Positions 32,935 through 45,654 of a DNA stretch of 64,000 nt are shown one piece after another. Within the stretch, counting starts at the first letter, position 1; every line of letters begins with the position of its first letter. The position numbers were made by a program, and so were the translations under genes. Origin of the DNA: Mytilus edulis (Eukaryota > Mollusca > Bivalvia > Mytilida > Mytilidae); the NCBI RefSeq assembly GCF_963676685.1, contig NC_092354.1, positions 66,662,241 through 66,726,240 on the forward strand, given 5' to 3'. The notes under the pieces were generated by a model. That model was not told the DNA's origin, searched no databases, and saw only the letters and a list, made by a program, of their open reading frames with translations.

Positions 32935-33205
32935 CTTATAAAAAATATGTTGTATGATTGCCAATGAGACAACTCTCCACAAGAGACCAAATGACATAGA
33001 AACTAACAATTATAGGTCACCGTACGGTCTTCAACAATGAGCAAAACCCATACCACATAGTCAGCTATAATAGGTTCCGAAATGACAAATATAAAACAAT
33101 GCAAACCTAAATTACGTACAAAAATGAACGAAAAACAAATATGTAATACATCAACAAACGACAACCACTGAATTACATGATCCCTACTTGGGACAGCTTG
33201 TTTGT
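32935..33205 (-). repeat. tail A, minus-strand copy
   Basis: TGTATGATTGCCAATGAGAC, GGTCACCGTACGGTCTTCAA, CATAGTCAGCTATAATAGG and CCACTGAATTACATGATCCC. Confidence 0.75.
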
Positions 33206-33504
33206 AGTTCTTTTGTGTGATGAATGCAATAATATTGAAGGTCGACATGTTACTCATTTTTTTCCTGCAGGAAATATTAATCCTCTACCGTATTATTAGA
33301 ATGAAATTAAGCAAAAACTCCTAGAAAAGTTTAATAAATTAATTGAACATATGAACAATACTGCTTATGTTAAAAGAAAGATTACAATACATGTATTGCA
33401 ATATAATTAAATGTGTCATGTCATGTTCAAACCGACCCGTCAGTTTCGTGCTGGCATAGACATCTTTCGTATGAGTGATATTTTTCGAGGCAATTAATAA
33501 GAAC

Positions 33505-33675
33505 TATTAATCGGATCCAGGGGGAGGGGGTCCGAGTGTTTGAACCCTCCTCTTTTTGGCCGATCAATGCATTTGAATGGGAACATATAGTTGGACCCCC
33601 CCCCCCCTTTTGTCCTGAGTTGGGACCCCCCCCCCCCTTAAAGCTTTTAATATGGCTAGATCCGCCCCTGTATTA
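33505..33675 (+). mobile_element. short GGATCC-ended element, copy 3
   Basis: From CGGATCCAGGGGGAGGGGGT to GGCTAGATCCGCCCCTG, with two C runs inside. Diverged relative of 31193-31328. Confidence 0.65.
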
Positions 33676-35515
33676 TATGTCAGAGGAAAGACTGTGGTGC
33701 TCGCGGAGTCATATTAAGTTTTGTTGACTATTTAAATCTACATGTACATTAGCACGTAAACAAAATACAGCGCTGCTTCCAAGTTTAGTTGAATATGCCA
33801 TAACATTAGTCATATAATTCAAACAAACGCGAGAAGAAAAGAGTTCTAGTATTTCACAAGCTTTTAGCATTGATTATAAATTTAATTTAAATTCCAGCAA
33901 CCTTTCACGTTGAAGTCCGTGAAAGTTAGAACATACGAAAAAAAAAAATCAAACGAATTTAACATTCAAACAAACTCATAAATTTGTTGCGAGTGTTTTT
34001 CTATTATATAGACTTTTTCAAATGATTAATTTAGTTTTATTTTATTTTGTGTCGTCGATTAGTTTGTTTTCCTTCAGAAGCATATTAACAATTAAAGTTA
34101 AAACAAAAATAATAATTTATAACTAATATCTACGCTTGTGTATTATGATGCGTTGTCTGTTTTCAAAGTTGGCGATTATAAATCTCTAAACTTTTATCAC
34201 AATATAGTATATATTAAAGTGGCAAGTGCAATTTGAGGGATCAGCGTACCAATGTGACCTCTAGCTTAAGAGAAATGTCTAATCGTTGAACTATCATTAG
34301 TTATAATGAGGTTTCCTGATGCACTTGAGCCATTAAAAATCAAATACCTTGTTACTGTAGCTTACAGTACACATATGTATTAGTATCGTATTTCACTTCA
34401 TTGATAAAACACAATATTTTGTAGCTTAGACGATTTATAATTACACAGTTTATATATCTCTGCAGATTATAATGTATTTATAGCACACATATGGAAACAG
34501 ATACGCATACGTCAATGTGATTGCATCAACAATTTGTCAATAGTTGTATTTATGTCCTGCAATTATACTATCTAATATTTTTCGATAATTAAAATACGAA
34601 TCGAATATTTCCGCTTAGCTCTCATTTAAAATTCTCCCAAACAGAGGTATGCCATGAACAAGATCAGTTTTCAAAATCTTACACTTTAAGCTAATCTAAG
34701 TCATTCCCTCTCCATTTATACCGTCAGAGCATATATTTTCATCAGCAGGACTGTTAGTTACAAATAAAGTTGAGAATTAGCCTCATCCCAGGCACAGTTG
34801 TCAAGATACTACTTTTAGATCAGACAAATTCAATGCACCTGATGTCGATCCTCAGAAAATTATTAAAGTCATCAGTGATCATCAGTTAGTTCAAACATCA
34901 CCCCTTTGTTGATTATTTTAAAAATGTGTTTTTTACGGTCCCTTAATACTGTTGTTTGAGTAATAATTTTTCTATAGATATCACTTTATTACTGGATTAG
35001 ATAATTGTCAGTTTACATAATAAAATAAGAACATGTATGTCATGTATTAAATAAGCTTTTAATTATGATTTATATGGTATATAATTCATATTATCTAGTC
35101 CATTGTTATAATGTTGAGGGTTTTACGTTTATAAGTCCTTAAATTCTTTATTGAAAAGCACTTTACGCCCATATGAGCCCTCAGTATGAGCCAATGGCTT
35201 AAAACATTATACATAATATACAGTTTACATATATATAAAACAATGAAAAGACAACGACCCACAATACATAAAATGGATATAATTTTGTGTTTCCATTTTG
35301 TAAATGTTTTACCGAGCGAGTACTCTTCACCGAGGTAACTTCCCTTCATGTTATTATATATTTTTTTCCATTGTAGTTAAGAAAACAATAAATAGATTTC
35401 ATTTGTCTCCCTTGTTTTTTTTTAGAGAATCAGTTTCAAAATATAGTTATCTCCCATCTTAAATTTAGCCTGTTAGTCAAAGGGAGACAACTTTAATTTT
35501 CCACAAAAATTACGG
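33676..35515. other. AT-rich stretch, no gene seen
   Basis: Non-coding. ATTTGTCTCCCTTGT at 35400-35414 is the inverse of 9659-9673, near the other 40-bp terminus. Confidence 0.5.
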
Positions 35516-35555
35516 AATTCCATAATATTATGGAGTTCGCTAAGTGCCCCGACTG
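35516..35555 (-). repeat. 40-bp inverted terminus, right
   Basis: Exact reverse complement of 9314-9353, ending TAAGTGCCCCGACTG at 35555. Confidence 0.7.
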
Positions 35556-38191
35556 TATGTATATATCTAATGACACAACATTTTCATATTATTAATTTAT
35601 GTTCTAAACAAAAATATTTATATCAATACATGTATTCTTTGAAGAGAGGCATTTATACAAAGAGTCTGAGATACGGTTTTGTAGCTGATGTATTATCTAT
35701 CAAGATTTTTTTGATCTGAAAGTGCAATTGTCATTTAAGTTTATAGGAGTTTTAGTGTTTAACATGCTTAATGTACTATGTAATTGTTTTTTTTTCTAAT
35801 TTTAAGTTTTTGAAACTAGTGGAAGATTAAAAACAAGATAACCAGTAGTTTACAAGAAATTATTTTTTGAAAGACAGATGTTGAGAGAAAAAAGTCAGGC
35901 TGAAGTGCTACCTTATTCCGGCCGTTGGTTTTTTAATTGAATTGTTTCTCTTTAATTTTGTCATATCTAGGTTTTTAATTTTTAACTATATAGTATGGGC
36001 TCAAACGTAGAAACCTTTTTATGATAAATAATAAGGTAAATATTTATAACCACTAATTCCGGACAGGGTCCGAGAGAACATAAAAGAAAGTTGTACTTAT
36101 CTAAAACAAAACTGTTCCTACAAATAGCTGTATCTTTGTCAATATGTTAAACAATTGGTTAGTTTTAGTATCAAATTAAAACTAAGGGACTTTAAATCTC
36201 TATATACCTCTTGTTGACATTTATTTTGAATAATAAAAAAGTATATACAATTATAATAGGGGTCTCATGTGCCCTGTCATTCAGATCAAAAGTATCGGTT
36301 TTTGTACTATCAAACTTTCGGGAACCAGTACGCTCTTATATGTAATCAAAGGTATATGGATTTTTTAATTCAAGTTAGGATACAGTAGTTTTGCTATGTA
36401 ATGTCTGCCACTTTTTTCGAACTTAAGACAAAGAAGCAATCCTGAATTCAACATGGAAAGCAATAGGGCTATTGATTAGTGGTTTTATACATATTACAGA
36501 AAGGCGTGTGAAATTCAAATTTTACAATTAAAAAAGAGAAATCATACCCAGTACAATTAAATTTGGCCTCATTTCTTGTTAGTTATCGTGGTACAATTAT
36601 TGTTTTAGTTACATTTACATTTTGTATCATCATATCAAATTACAGCCCTAAAATTGCAACGATAGGATAGTTTAGCCGTTTCTGGTCATTCAGGCTTCAC
36701 CCAGTTTTTACCCAGAAGTATAAATGTGTGAATAAACTAACACTGACACCAATACAACATGTATTATATGACTGGTTGATAGTATATATATAGTTTTTGG
36801 TCAATATCTAGTGAGTGTTCATGTTTTGTTTGGTTTCGTAGCGTCTCCTAAAGGTAATAAGTGTATACGTATAAAGGGATTTCAAAATCGTTTTTGAAAT
36901 CCAGTTTATCGCCGTTTTAACAAGTTGTCTGCCATGGAGATACATTCATTGCTCTTTGTTGACCAATGAATTTTTACAAAAAAAAGAATGGTTTTTTACC
37001 AATTTATCAATAATATTTTATTGTTGGACTTCTATATGTATATTCATGGCGGAATATCAGGTAAAAATAAGACATACAGATATGAACATTGTTATTTATT
37101 ATAATTTAATAAGTAGATTTAAAAAAAAAATAAGGACTGGTATAAATTGGAAAAGTCTCATATCTGTAATTATAAGTATACATATTGAGTTTTCTATGTA
37201 TAACGCATATGTTACTTCCAGTCCAATTTGAGCTAGAAATTAGTAAAAAATAGAAAAAATAGCCAGCAATGCTTGAAAATTATAGTTTACTCGAATTTAA
37301 ATTGGTCTTTAAAGTGTGTTTTATAGTACTGTTTCATTTTGTTGGACACTATATTTATAGTAAGTGTTCATTATTCATCACGGGGATTCGATCACATTGA
37401 ATTCACATTCATGTGTTTTCGTAACTGGTACAAATGTTGTCAATTACAAACGCCAAGAAATGTTATTAATGGACATTGAAGTCGAAGAAAAACTGACACT
37501 GCGATAGCCAAAAACCCTAAAACGCAAAAAGACGCATGATATGAAATGACATAAAAGTCAGACAATTTGTGTCAAGTACCGATAAATATAACAAAGAAAT
37601 CAAAAGACTGTTTCACGTTAAGAACTAAAAATCGAGGATGAAATATTATTTTTCCAAAGGAGAAGGCTGTTCCTTTTTCACATTTGGCGTCTATTGAGTT
37701 GGTCATGCAAGTACAAATAAACGAATTAATCTCGTTCGATGATGTGCATATCATACACGTACTTCACGTTATACAGAGGTAGTCAACGCAATCGACATAT
37801 TAGGAATAGTCAAGCTGTAAACTCGTAATGACAAGTTTTTTGTGTACCGTTATTATACATATTTATCAACTGAAACCCGCCGATTTTTCTTTCCAAAGAT
37901 TTGATTAGTGTTTTGATTCTTACTTCATTGTCGTGTCATTTGAAGTCAAAATGCGCATTTGGGTGTACTACATTCATAATAGTATCTATGAGGAGTTGTG
38001 CCACATATCCTGATTGTAAAATTTAAATGAAATTACAAATAAAACGTTCACTAATGGTCGACAATAGATTTAAAGTTCTTTATTGACCAATTTAAACACT
38101 TTTGGCAAAATGTTATTAGTAGCCTATTGATTTGTAGTAAAGATTTTTAGTACGAGAAATAATATTGTGAAATTTATCATATATTTTGTAG
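35556..38191. other. intergenic / intron upstream of the GIMAP exon
   Basis: AT-rich; no exon recognised. Since the GIMAP exon starts at a splice acceptor, at least its 5' exon and promoter should lie in or beyond this stretch, but I cannot identify them. A 91-codon frame at 36956-37231 shows no domain. Confidence 0.5.
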
Positions 38192-39079
38192 GAGGAAATA
38201 AGAATCGTCCTGATTGGAAGGACGGGATCAGGAAAAAGTTCAACAGGAAACACCATTATGCAGAAGGAATATTTTGAATCAGATGTTTCATCATCATCTA
38301 TTACACAAACATGCACAGAGGGGACAATAGATCGAAATTACAAAACAGTAAAAGTAGTTGATACACCGGGCTTTTTCGATACAAGTTTGTCAAATGAAAG
38401 GGTAAAGCTCGAAATATTAAAATGTTTTGCTACCATAGCACCTGGTCCACATGCTATACTCTATGTTATGAGAATGCAAAGATGCACAGAGGAAGAAATA
38501 GAGTCTGTTAATCATTTCCTCCATGTATTTGGAGGGAACCCATATAAGTACACAACGATTGTGTTTACTGGCAGCGATGCGTTAAAATCCACCAACACAA
38601 CAACTGCTGATTATTTAAAGATAATGCCTGATTCATTCCATAGTTTGTTGCAGAAATGTGGCATGCGTGTTGTCTTTCTTAATAATGTGTCAGAAAAAAA
38701 GAAAGAAATCGAAGATCAGCGGGAGGATTTATTTGGAGTCATCAACAAAATGATGGCGGAAAATTCACACTCGTTTTATTCAAATGAAATTCTCGAGGAG
38801 CTGAAAGGGGATATTTTAGAATCGATTCTTAATAGAATAGAAAATAAACCAGACAGAAATATTTTAAGAAAGTTTGCTTGTATAACAGGCTATTGCATGG
38901 TGGTTATGAGTGTGTACCTGGGCATTCATCAACGTGACGATCAAAGTATCTTAGCTCCTGTATTGTTTGGAGTAGGTAGTGTATTAGCAAATACAAATAC
39001 AGAAACAATAGCCGAAACTAAGGCTTCAAAAGCGGTTAAAAGATTGAAAAGCCAGACATCTGCATGTTGTTTACAATGA
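38192..39079 (+). CDS. GIMAP/AIG1-type immune GTPase, main exon
   Basis: The frame is open from the acceptor TTTTGTAG at 38184-38191 to a TGA at 39077-39079 (about 295 codons), so translation is taken from the acceptor, not from the first ATG at 38258, which would cut off the P-loop. It begins EEIRIVLIGRTGSGKSSTGN: G1 is GRTGSGKS, followed by the family's STGNTI. G3 is DTPGFFDT (about residues 54-61). The AIG1-specific conserved box (PGPHAILYVM..QR.TEEE) and a weak G4 (VFTGSDAL) follow. Near the C-terminus are two hydrophobic stretches, and the last residues are ACCLQ, a possible CaaX lipidation site. GIMAPs bind GTP, oligomerise on membranes and act in immune-cell survival; mussels have many. 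No frame break. The N-terminal exon is not identified. Confidence 0.85.
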   Translation, partial: EEIRIVLIGRTGSGKSSTGNTIMQKEYFESDVSSSSITQTCTEGTIDRNYKTVKVVDTPGFFDTSLSNERVKLEILKCFATIAPGPHAILYVMRMQRCTEEEIESVNHFLHVFGGNPYKYTTIVFTGSDALKSTNTTTADYLKIMPDSFHSLLQKCGMRVVFLNNVSEKKKEIEDQREDLFGVINKMMAENSHSFYSNEILEELKGDILESILNRIENKPDRNILRKFACITGYCMVVMSVYLGIHQRDDQSILAPVLFGVGSVLANTNTETIAETKASKAVKRLKSQTSACCLQ

Positions 39080-40102
39080 ATGTTAAGAATTGTTTATCTT
39101 CAGTCCTACCGATTCTGTATTCAATTCGTAGATCAACATGCAGTTTTCATGGTCAATTGGGTAAAAAAAGTACAACAAATTTTTGAATAAATAAATATAT
39201 ATCGCTGTATGCCCTAATGTTTAAAAATCACAGACAATACAAACAAAAATCAAACAAAAATCAACAAGACTATAGAAAGTTGAACTCAATGTTGTTGTTT
39301 TTTTATGTCTGTATATATATGAGAATTTTCGATGTTGAAGACCACACGGTTGTCTCATTGGCAATCATACCACTTCTCCATATTTATTTAAGAAATGTCT
39401 GTAATATTTTTTTCCATATATAAGAAATAACATAAAAAATCTGGTTCACATTGAATAACCCGTGTAGCGAGTTAAATATTTTCAACTTATTGAGCACAGA
39501 AGTATTAAAATGTGTCACATGTTGGTTGTATCAAATGTACCAGATTCTATGATAGCAATTGAACGGAAAAGACTACAAAAGTACACCCAACCAGAATGGG
39601 GATATACATTTATAGCATATCAATATATTTATCTCCGCTTTTGCAACCTAATATGTACCTACAGTTCTGAATAACTGTTAATTTAATTAATATGTTTGTT
39701 TAAGATATCAATAAAAAGATTTCACCGAACCGAACATAATTATGATTGTTCGAAGGTTAGGCATTTGTATTATCCACGTATGGGATGATTTGTAACCAAT
39801 TATAAAAATGAAAAACAGGATTTTTATCATTTTAAAGAGTCGAAAGGCTAAGATTTTAATTTAAAAGGTACATGTAGAACCTTATTTAACGAAACGGTTG
39901 CATAGCTATTTATTTGCAGGCTTCGGTATATCTTTATCCAGCTTTTACAGTTTTGACGTTCAGCGTTTTGGATGATGTTAAACTCAGGAAAAACGCTTTG
40001 CATACATGACTTAATAGCAAGTGACACTTACTCTGTCGCCACACTTCGTCTTGCTTCTTTTGGTTGAGGATTATCGCGACTTTTACCACTGTCTGCTATA
40101 TT
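39080..40102. other. no gene seen; short tail A scrap
   Basis: 3' flank of the GIMAP exon. GTTGTCTCATTGGCAATCATACC at about 39349-39371 is a short tail A end. No clear AATAAA could be assigned with confidence, though AATAAATAAA occurs at 39187-39196. Confidence 0.5.
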
Positions 40103-40165
40103 TTGTTGTGATAATGAAGCAGGATCACAAAAAGAGGTAGGAATCCTGCTTCATTATCACAACAA
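40103..40165. repeat. perfect 23-bp-stem hairpin
   Basis: 40103-40125 (TTGTTGTGATAATGAAGCAG and GAT) is exactly complementary to 40143-40165, with a 17-base loop. Size and perfect pairing suit a small fold-back element or a hairpin RNA precursor; no relative was seen in the window. Confidence 0.7.
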
Positions 40166-41004
40166 CATATATTCTGTCATAAAAATGTGACTAATTTACT
40201 ACGCTACTATGCTATTTACATTTGTACGTAATAAAGAGGGAATATGATCAGTTTTGGTTGACTCGGACAAATAACTAATAATAAAAACCAATAAATTATT
40301 AAAAGATACATATTACATGTGCTCTTATCGATCATACAACAATATAAACACGCATTATGACATGCACACGAAATACACCAACGACATGTACAAGTAGTCA
40401 AATAAAAAATAGTAAAAAGTATAGCTTTTCATTAAGCGTACATGTAGTGTATGTACGTAACTACTACACTGATTTTGTTTTTATATTTCAAATACGGAAT
40501 TTTCGTTTAAAAGTACACGCTATAGTAAAATGAAAAAAAATATAACCGGTTTTCGTTTTTAAGATACGAGCTGTTGAAATTAACAGCGAAGATGCCAAAA
40601 ATACATAGCAAACATGGGGAAATACTTAAGAATTGGAAGATATTTTACAAGGACAAGGTCTTCAATTTTGTTGGTCTACAGATTTAAAATAAAAAAATAA
40701 ACGAATCAAAAATGAACGACGAATCCCTTTTTGCAAAGAACCACGGCTCCTGAAAACTTTGAACTAAAATATAGAGTACAACTGAACGTGTTAGATCCAT
40801 ATGAATTATCAAGTTCGTTAAACTTATAATTTGATAGTATTTGTAGTGAAGTTATGAAAATTAGATGTTACTGATTTTTAGTTTGAAACAAATCTGTCTT
40901 GAAATGACAATCAAAATGTGAGAGTCTTAATTAAATTACACGTGTTTCATTATTTGTTGGCCCTATATATACTGAATTAAGTCATTATCCTGACTGAACA
41001 CGAA
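40166..41004. other. no gene seen
   Basis: AT-rich intergenic DNA. Confidence 0.45.
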
Positions 41005-41485
41005 AACTGTAATTATATAACGTCTTTTCACTAGATCTACTTGATGTTGGATGTGTACCGATTGCTTCTGTAGTCTTTGATGCATAATTTTTATTATATT
41101 TAATTGGCTATGAACTTGATGAAGTGAGTTCTCTCAGGTATGTACTTAGTGTTTTTTTGTTGTTTGGAGGCACACGTACCCGGATTGTATGCGTTTCCAT
41201 TGGTATTAATCTGATGAACTAAGCCTTTGTCAACTTATTTTTATTGTTCGTTCTTATATTGCACTGTTACATCACTTTTCCAGGTTGGGGGAAGGTTGGG
41301 ATCCAGCTAACATGTTTAAACCCGTCACGTTCTGTAATACGTATGTTCCTGTCTCAAGCTGACTATGCGGTTTTGGCTTCATTTATTGAAGGTTGTACGG
41401 GGGTCTATAGCTGTTAATATCTGTTATATTGTCTCTTGTGGAGAGTTGTCTCATTTGCAATTATACCATATCTCCTTTTTATAAT
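41005..41485 (+). repeat. tail A copy
   Basis: CTTGATGTTGGATGTGTACC, GGGATCCAGCTAACATG, TTTAAACCCGTCACGT and GTCTCATTTGCAATTATACC. Contains an internal deletion before the GACTATGCGG block. Confidence 0.75.
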
Positions 41486-41929
41486 TACTTCAAAATTGCA
41501 TTCACTAATTCAGAAAGATACACAAAGGCAAAACAAAAATAAACCGATGTTGTTATCCATTTGAAATCAGAATTTGATGAAGCAAAACTCACATGTTCTA
41601 TTGTTATCATACATATGGATTTTCAGCTTCAACCATGTTTCTTAATTTAGAATGTACTTTCCCAAAAAAGTGTGAACGGAATAGAAGACACCGGTTTTCT
41701 TTCTTTAATTGCAAGGATAAAGGTCGAAAACAGAGTGTTGAATGATATAGTGTAATGTTATGGACTGACTATGATGTTTTTTTCTTTCTTGTTGTTGTTT
41801 GTGTTTCTCAACTTGTAGATGATACACTAGTGTTTGATTGTCGCCTTGGTATCTTCAAAGGGGCTTGTGTAGTGGGTCAGACGAGTTTGTATTGTTAATG
41901 TCTGTCGCTATACGAGGTTCTACTGTTAG

Positions 41930-42790
41930 TGACACTAGAACACACCCGCGAACTCGCGGGCATACATAGCTTGGTTGAAAGTGTGTAAACTTTTGTACTG
42001 AAAATTTTTGTAAAAGACTTCATGTCTGGAGAATTTCATAAAAGGTATAAAAATGCATAGGTACTTGGAAACAGTTTAAGCCCTTGTCCTTGCTTACCAA
42101 AGTCCGTTATTAAACTTCCCCCCCCCAACCCCCCCCTCCCCACCCCACCCCGTTAAATTTCATTATTTTCGCGTTAGTGTCTTCTCCTATGCGCTCGCTG
42201 CTTTATTATATAGAGAGCTTCTATCACGCAATAATTATTGTCCTGTCCCCGAGTACTCTTATGAAATTCATGTGCAAATTCAACACTGGAAGTCCTGCGA
42301 AATCGCGGGGATTTTAAGCTTGGTTGAAAGTATTTTAGGATGATTTTTTGTAAAAAAAAGTATGTCTGGGGAATTTAAGGAATGAGATCAAAAGTCATAT
42401 AGGTACATGGAGATAGGACAATATTTTAAGCCCTCTCTCGTTTTTTCAAAGTCCGTTATTATTTTGTTTCTGTGTTCTGTTCTGTTCTGTTCTGTTCAGG
42501 TATATCGGAGCACTCCCACTTTACAGTGTGTTCTTTAAACTATGAACATACGTATCTCTATATTTATAGTGTATTTAATCTTCTATATACTATTAATTCT
42601 AAGTTTCTTCTCCATGGCAATCACTGCTATATTATATAGGGAGTCTCTATATATTATAGAAGAATATTAATCATAGTATACATGCAGATAAACGCGAAAA
42701 TAATTGTTCTGTCCCCGTCCAAGTACTTGTGAAAATTATGTGTAAGTTTAAACCGATATATAATATAGTGGTTCTTACGATCTAAAAACC
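41930..42790 (+). repeat. two-unit tandem repeat
   Basis: Unit 1 (about 41930-42280) and unit 2 (about 42280-42790) share CGCGGGCATA/CGCGGGGATT, AAGCTTGGTTGAAAGT, TATGTCTGGGGAATTT, CAAAGTCCGTTATTA, GCTATATTATATAGGGAG and TTGTCCTGTCCCCG. The first unit has a C-rich run at 42118-42150. Non-coding. Confidence 0.6.
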
Positions 42791-45654
42791 TCGATATGGA
42801 CAAATCTCTGATTGGCTAATTTATTTTTCATTTTTGTAATCTATCACACGATTGGTTCTCAATGTAAAACCGGAAATCCTGTCCGACTTAAAAGTCGATT
42901 TGATGGCGGAAACAATATCCGGATGCCTTTTTTTTTTTTTTAACCTAAAATAACCCAAACTGAATAGTCATAAGAACGGATGACAAATGCGACTATGCAC
43001 GGTACCTATAGGACATAGAGGCTTGGTGGTTAATTAATTGTGGGATGAAGAGAAGCGACACCCAAAATGAGGTCTTCTCGTTTAATAGTATAGATTCGCT
43101 ATCATATGATAGCCATTGACAATTACACATTGTCTGACCCAATAAACAAACCCCTTGTTTTATCTTCTGACTAATTGTATGAATTTAAATCATGTCCTAA
43201 AATTTTATATTGCATAAAACGACATCTTCAACTTGCTAGCGTGTTGTCGAAACCTATAATTGTACACTATGAAGTGTATTTCAATCAAAACTGCGGTTTT
43301 AAAAACAATTGTATCGTAAATTCTGGTAAGGTTTTAATTGATTGGTACGAATTCTTCGTTTATTTATTTATTTGATTATTATTCTATTGTAAGGCTTTTT
43401 ACTTTTTTTTACTTTATACTTTTTTTTTATTATATGTAATGCCTCGGTCAAAAAACGAAAACACAGACTGGTGAGGTTCGTAATGGGAGTACGTACTCAT
43501 GAAAATTACAGGTAAAAATCTAGCCAATTGACGTTAACTCTATTTTTTTATGCATGACGATAAAATGTACACTTTCTTTTGGACGTCGAAATATTAGACT
43601 AATTTGGACGAATCACATTAAATGTTTTTCCAAAAAAACTGTAACGATAATTGTTTGTGACCTCTGACGAATCACGAGAAGGATATTTTGAAGAATCATG
43701 GTACAATTTTAACCAATTTGACGCCAATAGTAGTCACAAATGACCATTTGACGACTGACGGTAAAGGGCATTACTACTCTCAGTTAGGGAATTACTACCC
43801 TCAGTTACGGTCCTTTCTGTTTCCCTTCATTTGCCACTTACAAAAAATCTAATCACCGGATTTTCTTTTGTGAATTTACGTTACTTTAAAAATTATTTTT
43901 TGTCTCTCTTCGAAGGTTCATTTATTGAAAATGTGTAACTATAAATGGATTAAAAGATTAAATAAATAACAATAGGTGTACATCTGCTTTTAGCAACAAA
44001 ATTAACGTTCTTATTACAATCTTTTAAGTTCTTGCATATTGCATGTGATTTTAAAACGCTGCAATGAAACAGACATTGAGTCAAAGTTATCTTTTTAAGG
44101 TGTTGTGTTCCCCTTAAATAAATGCCTAAGATTGTCTTTATAGGGCAAAACCGTTTGTGGATTACGAAATTAATCATTTAATGGATGATATACATAATTC
44201 AATTTTTAACTGTGCACAAATATCATGAATATTGAACTTAGATAAAGGCTCATGAAGTTCCGTGTAAGGAATAGCAACAACAAGTTACGGGTATATGGGT
44301 TACTAATACTCGGGGCTATGCCTTGACTGTCATCAGTCAATCTAAAAATTCGATAAATATTCTATGCAGAGAATAAATTTAACTATGCAATGGGTTGTGT
44401 GGTAGAAATAAGAATAACAGGTTTTAAGTCATTTAGACAAAACAGGTAAAATACTTTAACCTTGAAATCTTTATTTTTTAAATGGCAAGGATGGAAAAAA
44501 CCATCATGGATTGGAAAGACCTTTGCTATCGTCAAATACTTCTAGATAAATTTTGTTGTTGTTTTTTTTTTGTTTTTTTTTGTGTAGGTATAAAATGCGT
44601 TCCTGTCGTGTTGACGCTAACCCCGTATTTATTGTATGCATATGTATTACATAGTATTAATATTATAATATCTTTGATTAAATAAACATTCTGAAGAAAA
44701 TTCCAACTCCACAAAAAGAATTATAGATATATAGTCTTTAACAATGAAATGTATTAATTTTGAAATATATAGCGACGATAACATTGTACTGACACATGTG
44801 TTGGTCTGTTCTGTTGAGTTTTGTTAGATTTTTAACATATCAATTAGTAACATGTGTAAAGACCATTTATATTGGCTGTTGTGGTAAAACCTGAAATGAT
44901 ACACAAAGAGAATCACAAATGTCAATGCTACCAAGTATGTACCTAGTTATCACGAATATTTCTTAATTTATGCTATGCCTACCCAATTCATTTTAAGTCA
45001 CTTCTTGTAACGGAATATCCTTTCGAATGACAACAATAAATTATATACTTAACAACCTTAGATAACATAGATAAACAAATAATTGATAAAATTTGGACTA
45101 ATGATAAAAGATTAAAATGAAGTCAATTCTTTTATTTTTGTATCTTTAATTTTTAAAAACTAGTCTGGGTAGTTATGCCTACGCAATTAATTTGTGATGT
45201 TTATCTGTGACGGAACAGACTGTCAAAGGATTATCATTAAAGTGACATAACCTCAACAACATTGAAATAATCCGAGTGACAATGTTTGTTTACACTTGCA
45301 TAATTGAAATGTTCGATTCTCGTTTATTGATCAAGAAGAGACAAATGAAGTCAAAAAACAAAACATAATCAGTTTTTTAATGTAAGATGGAGACTGCTAA
45401 ATGGTGTAGACAACTATCGGTGTTACAGATCATTAGTCATTTTTGTTACGTTAAACTAGGTATCCAGATTAAATAAAAACATGTGTCCGGAAAATAACAT
45501 CATTGTACTCTCGAGAGTTGTATAATTATTGTTGAAATTCTCTCCCACAACATTAGGCATTTTGAAACAAACATTTAACTCTATTTCACTTACATTACTT
45601 AAAATAAGATCAAAATCAACACTTTTTAGTAAATAATATTACTCACATTGTCAT
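42791..45654. other. intergenic, no gene seen
   Basis: AT-rich, with short T runs (for example 44554-44580). Frames under 80 codons without domains. It lies between the tandem repeat and the 3' end of the minus-strand IRG gene; TTTATT at 45656-45661 overlaps the coding end. Confidence 0.5.

Noticed and set aside
40126..40142. GAGGTAG in a hairpin loop, recalling the let-7 seed
   Set aside because: It lies in the loop, not the stem, and a 7-mer is expected by chance.
43175..43375. 66-codon frame at 43.2 kb
   Set aside because: No domain, no splice or start context; length is within chance expectation.
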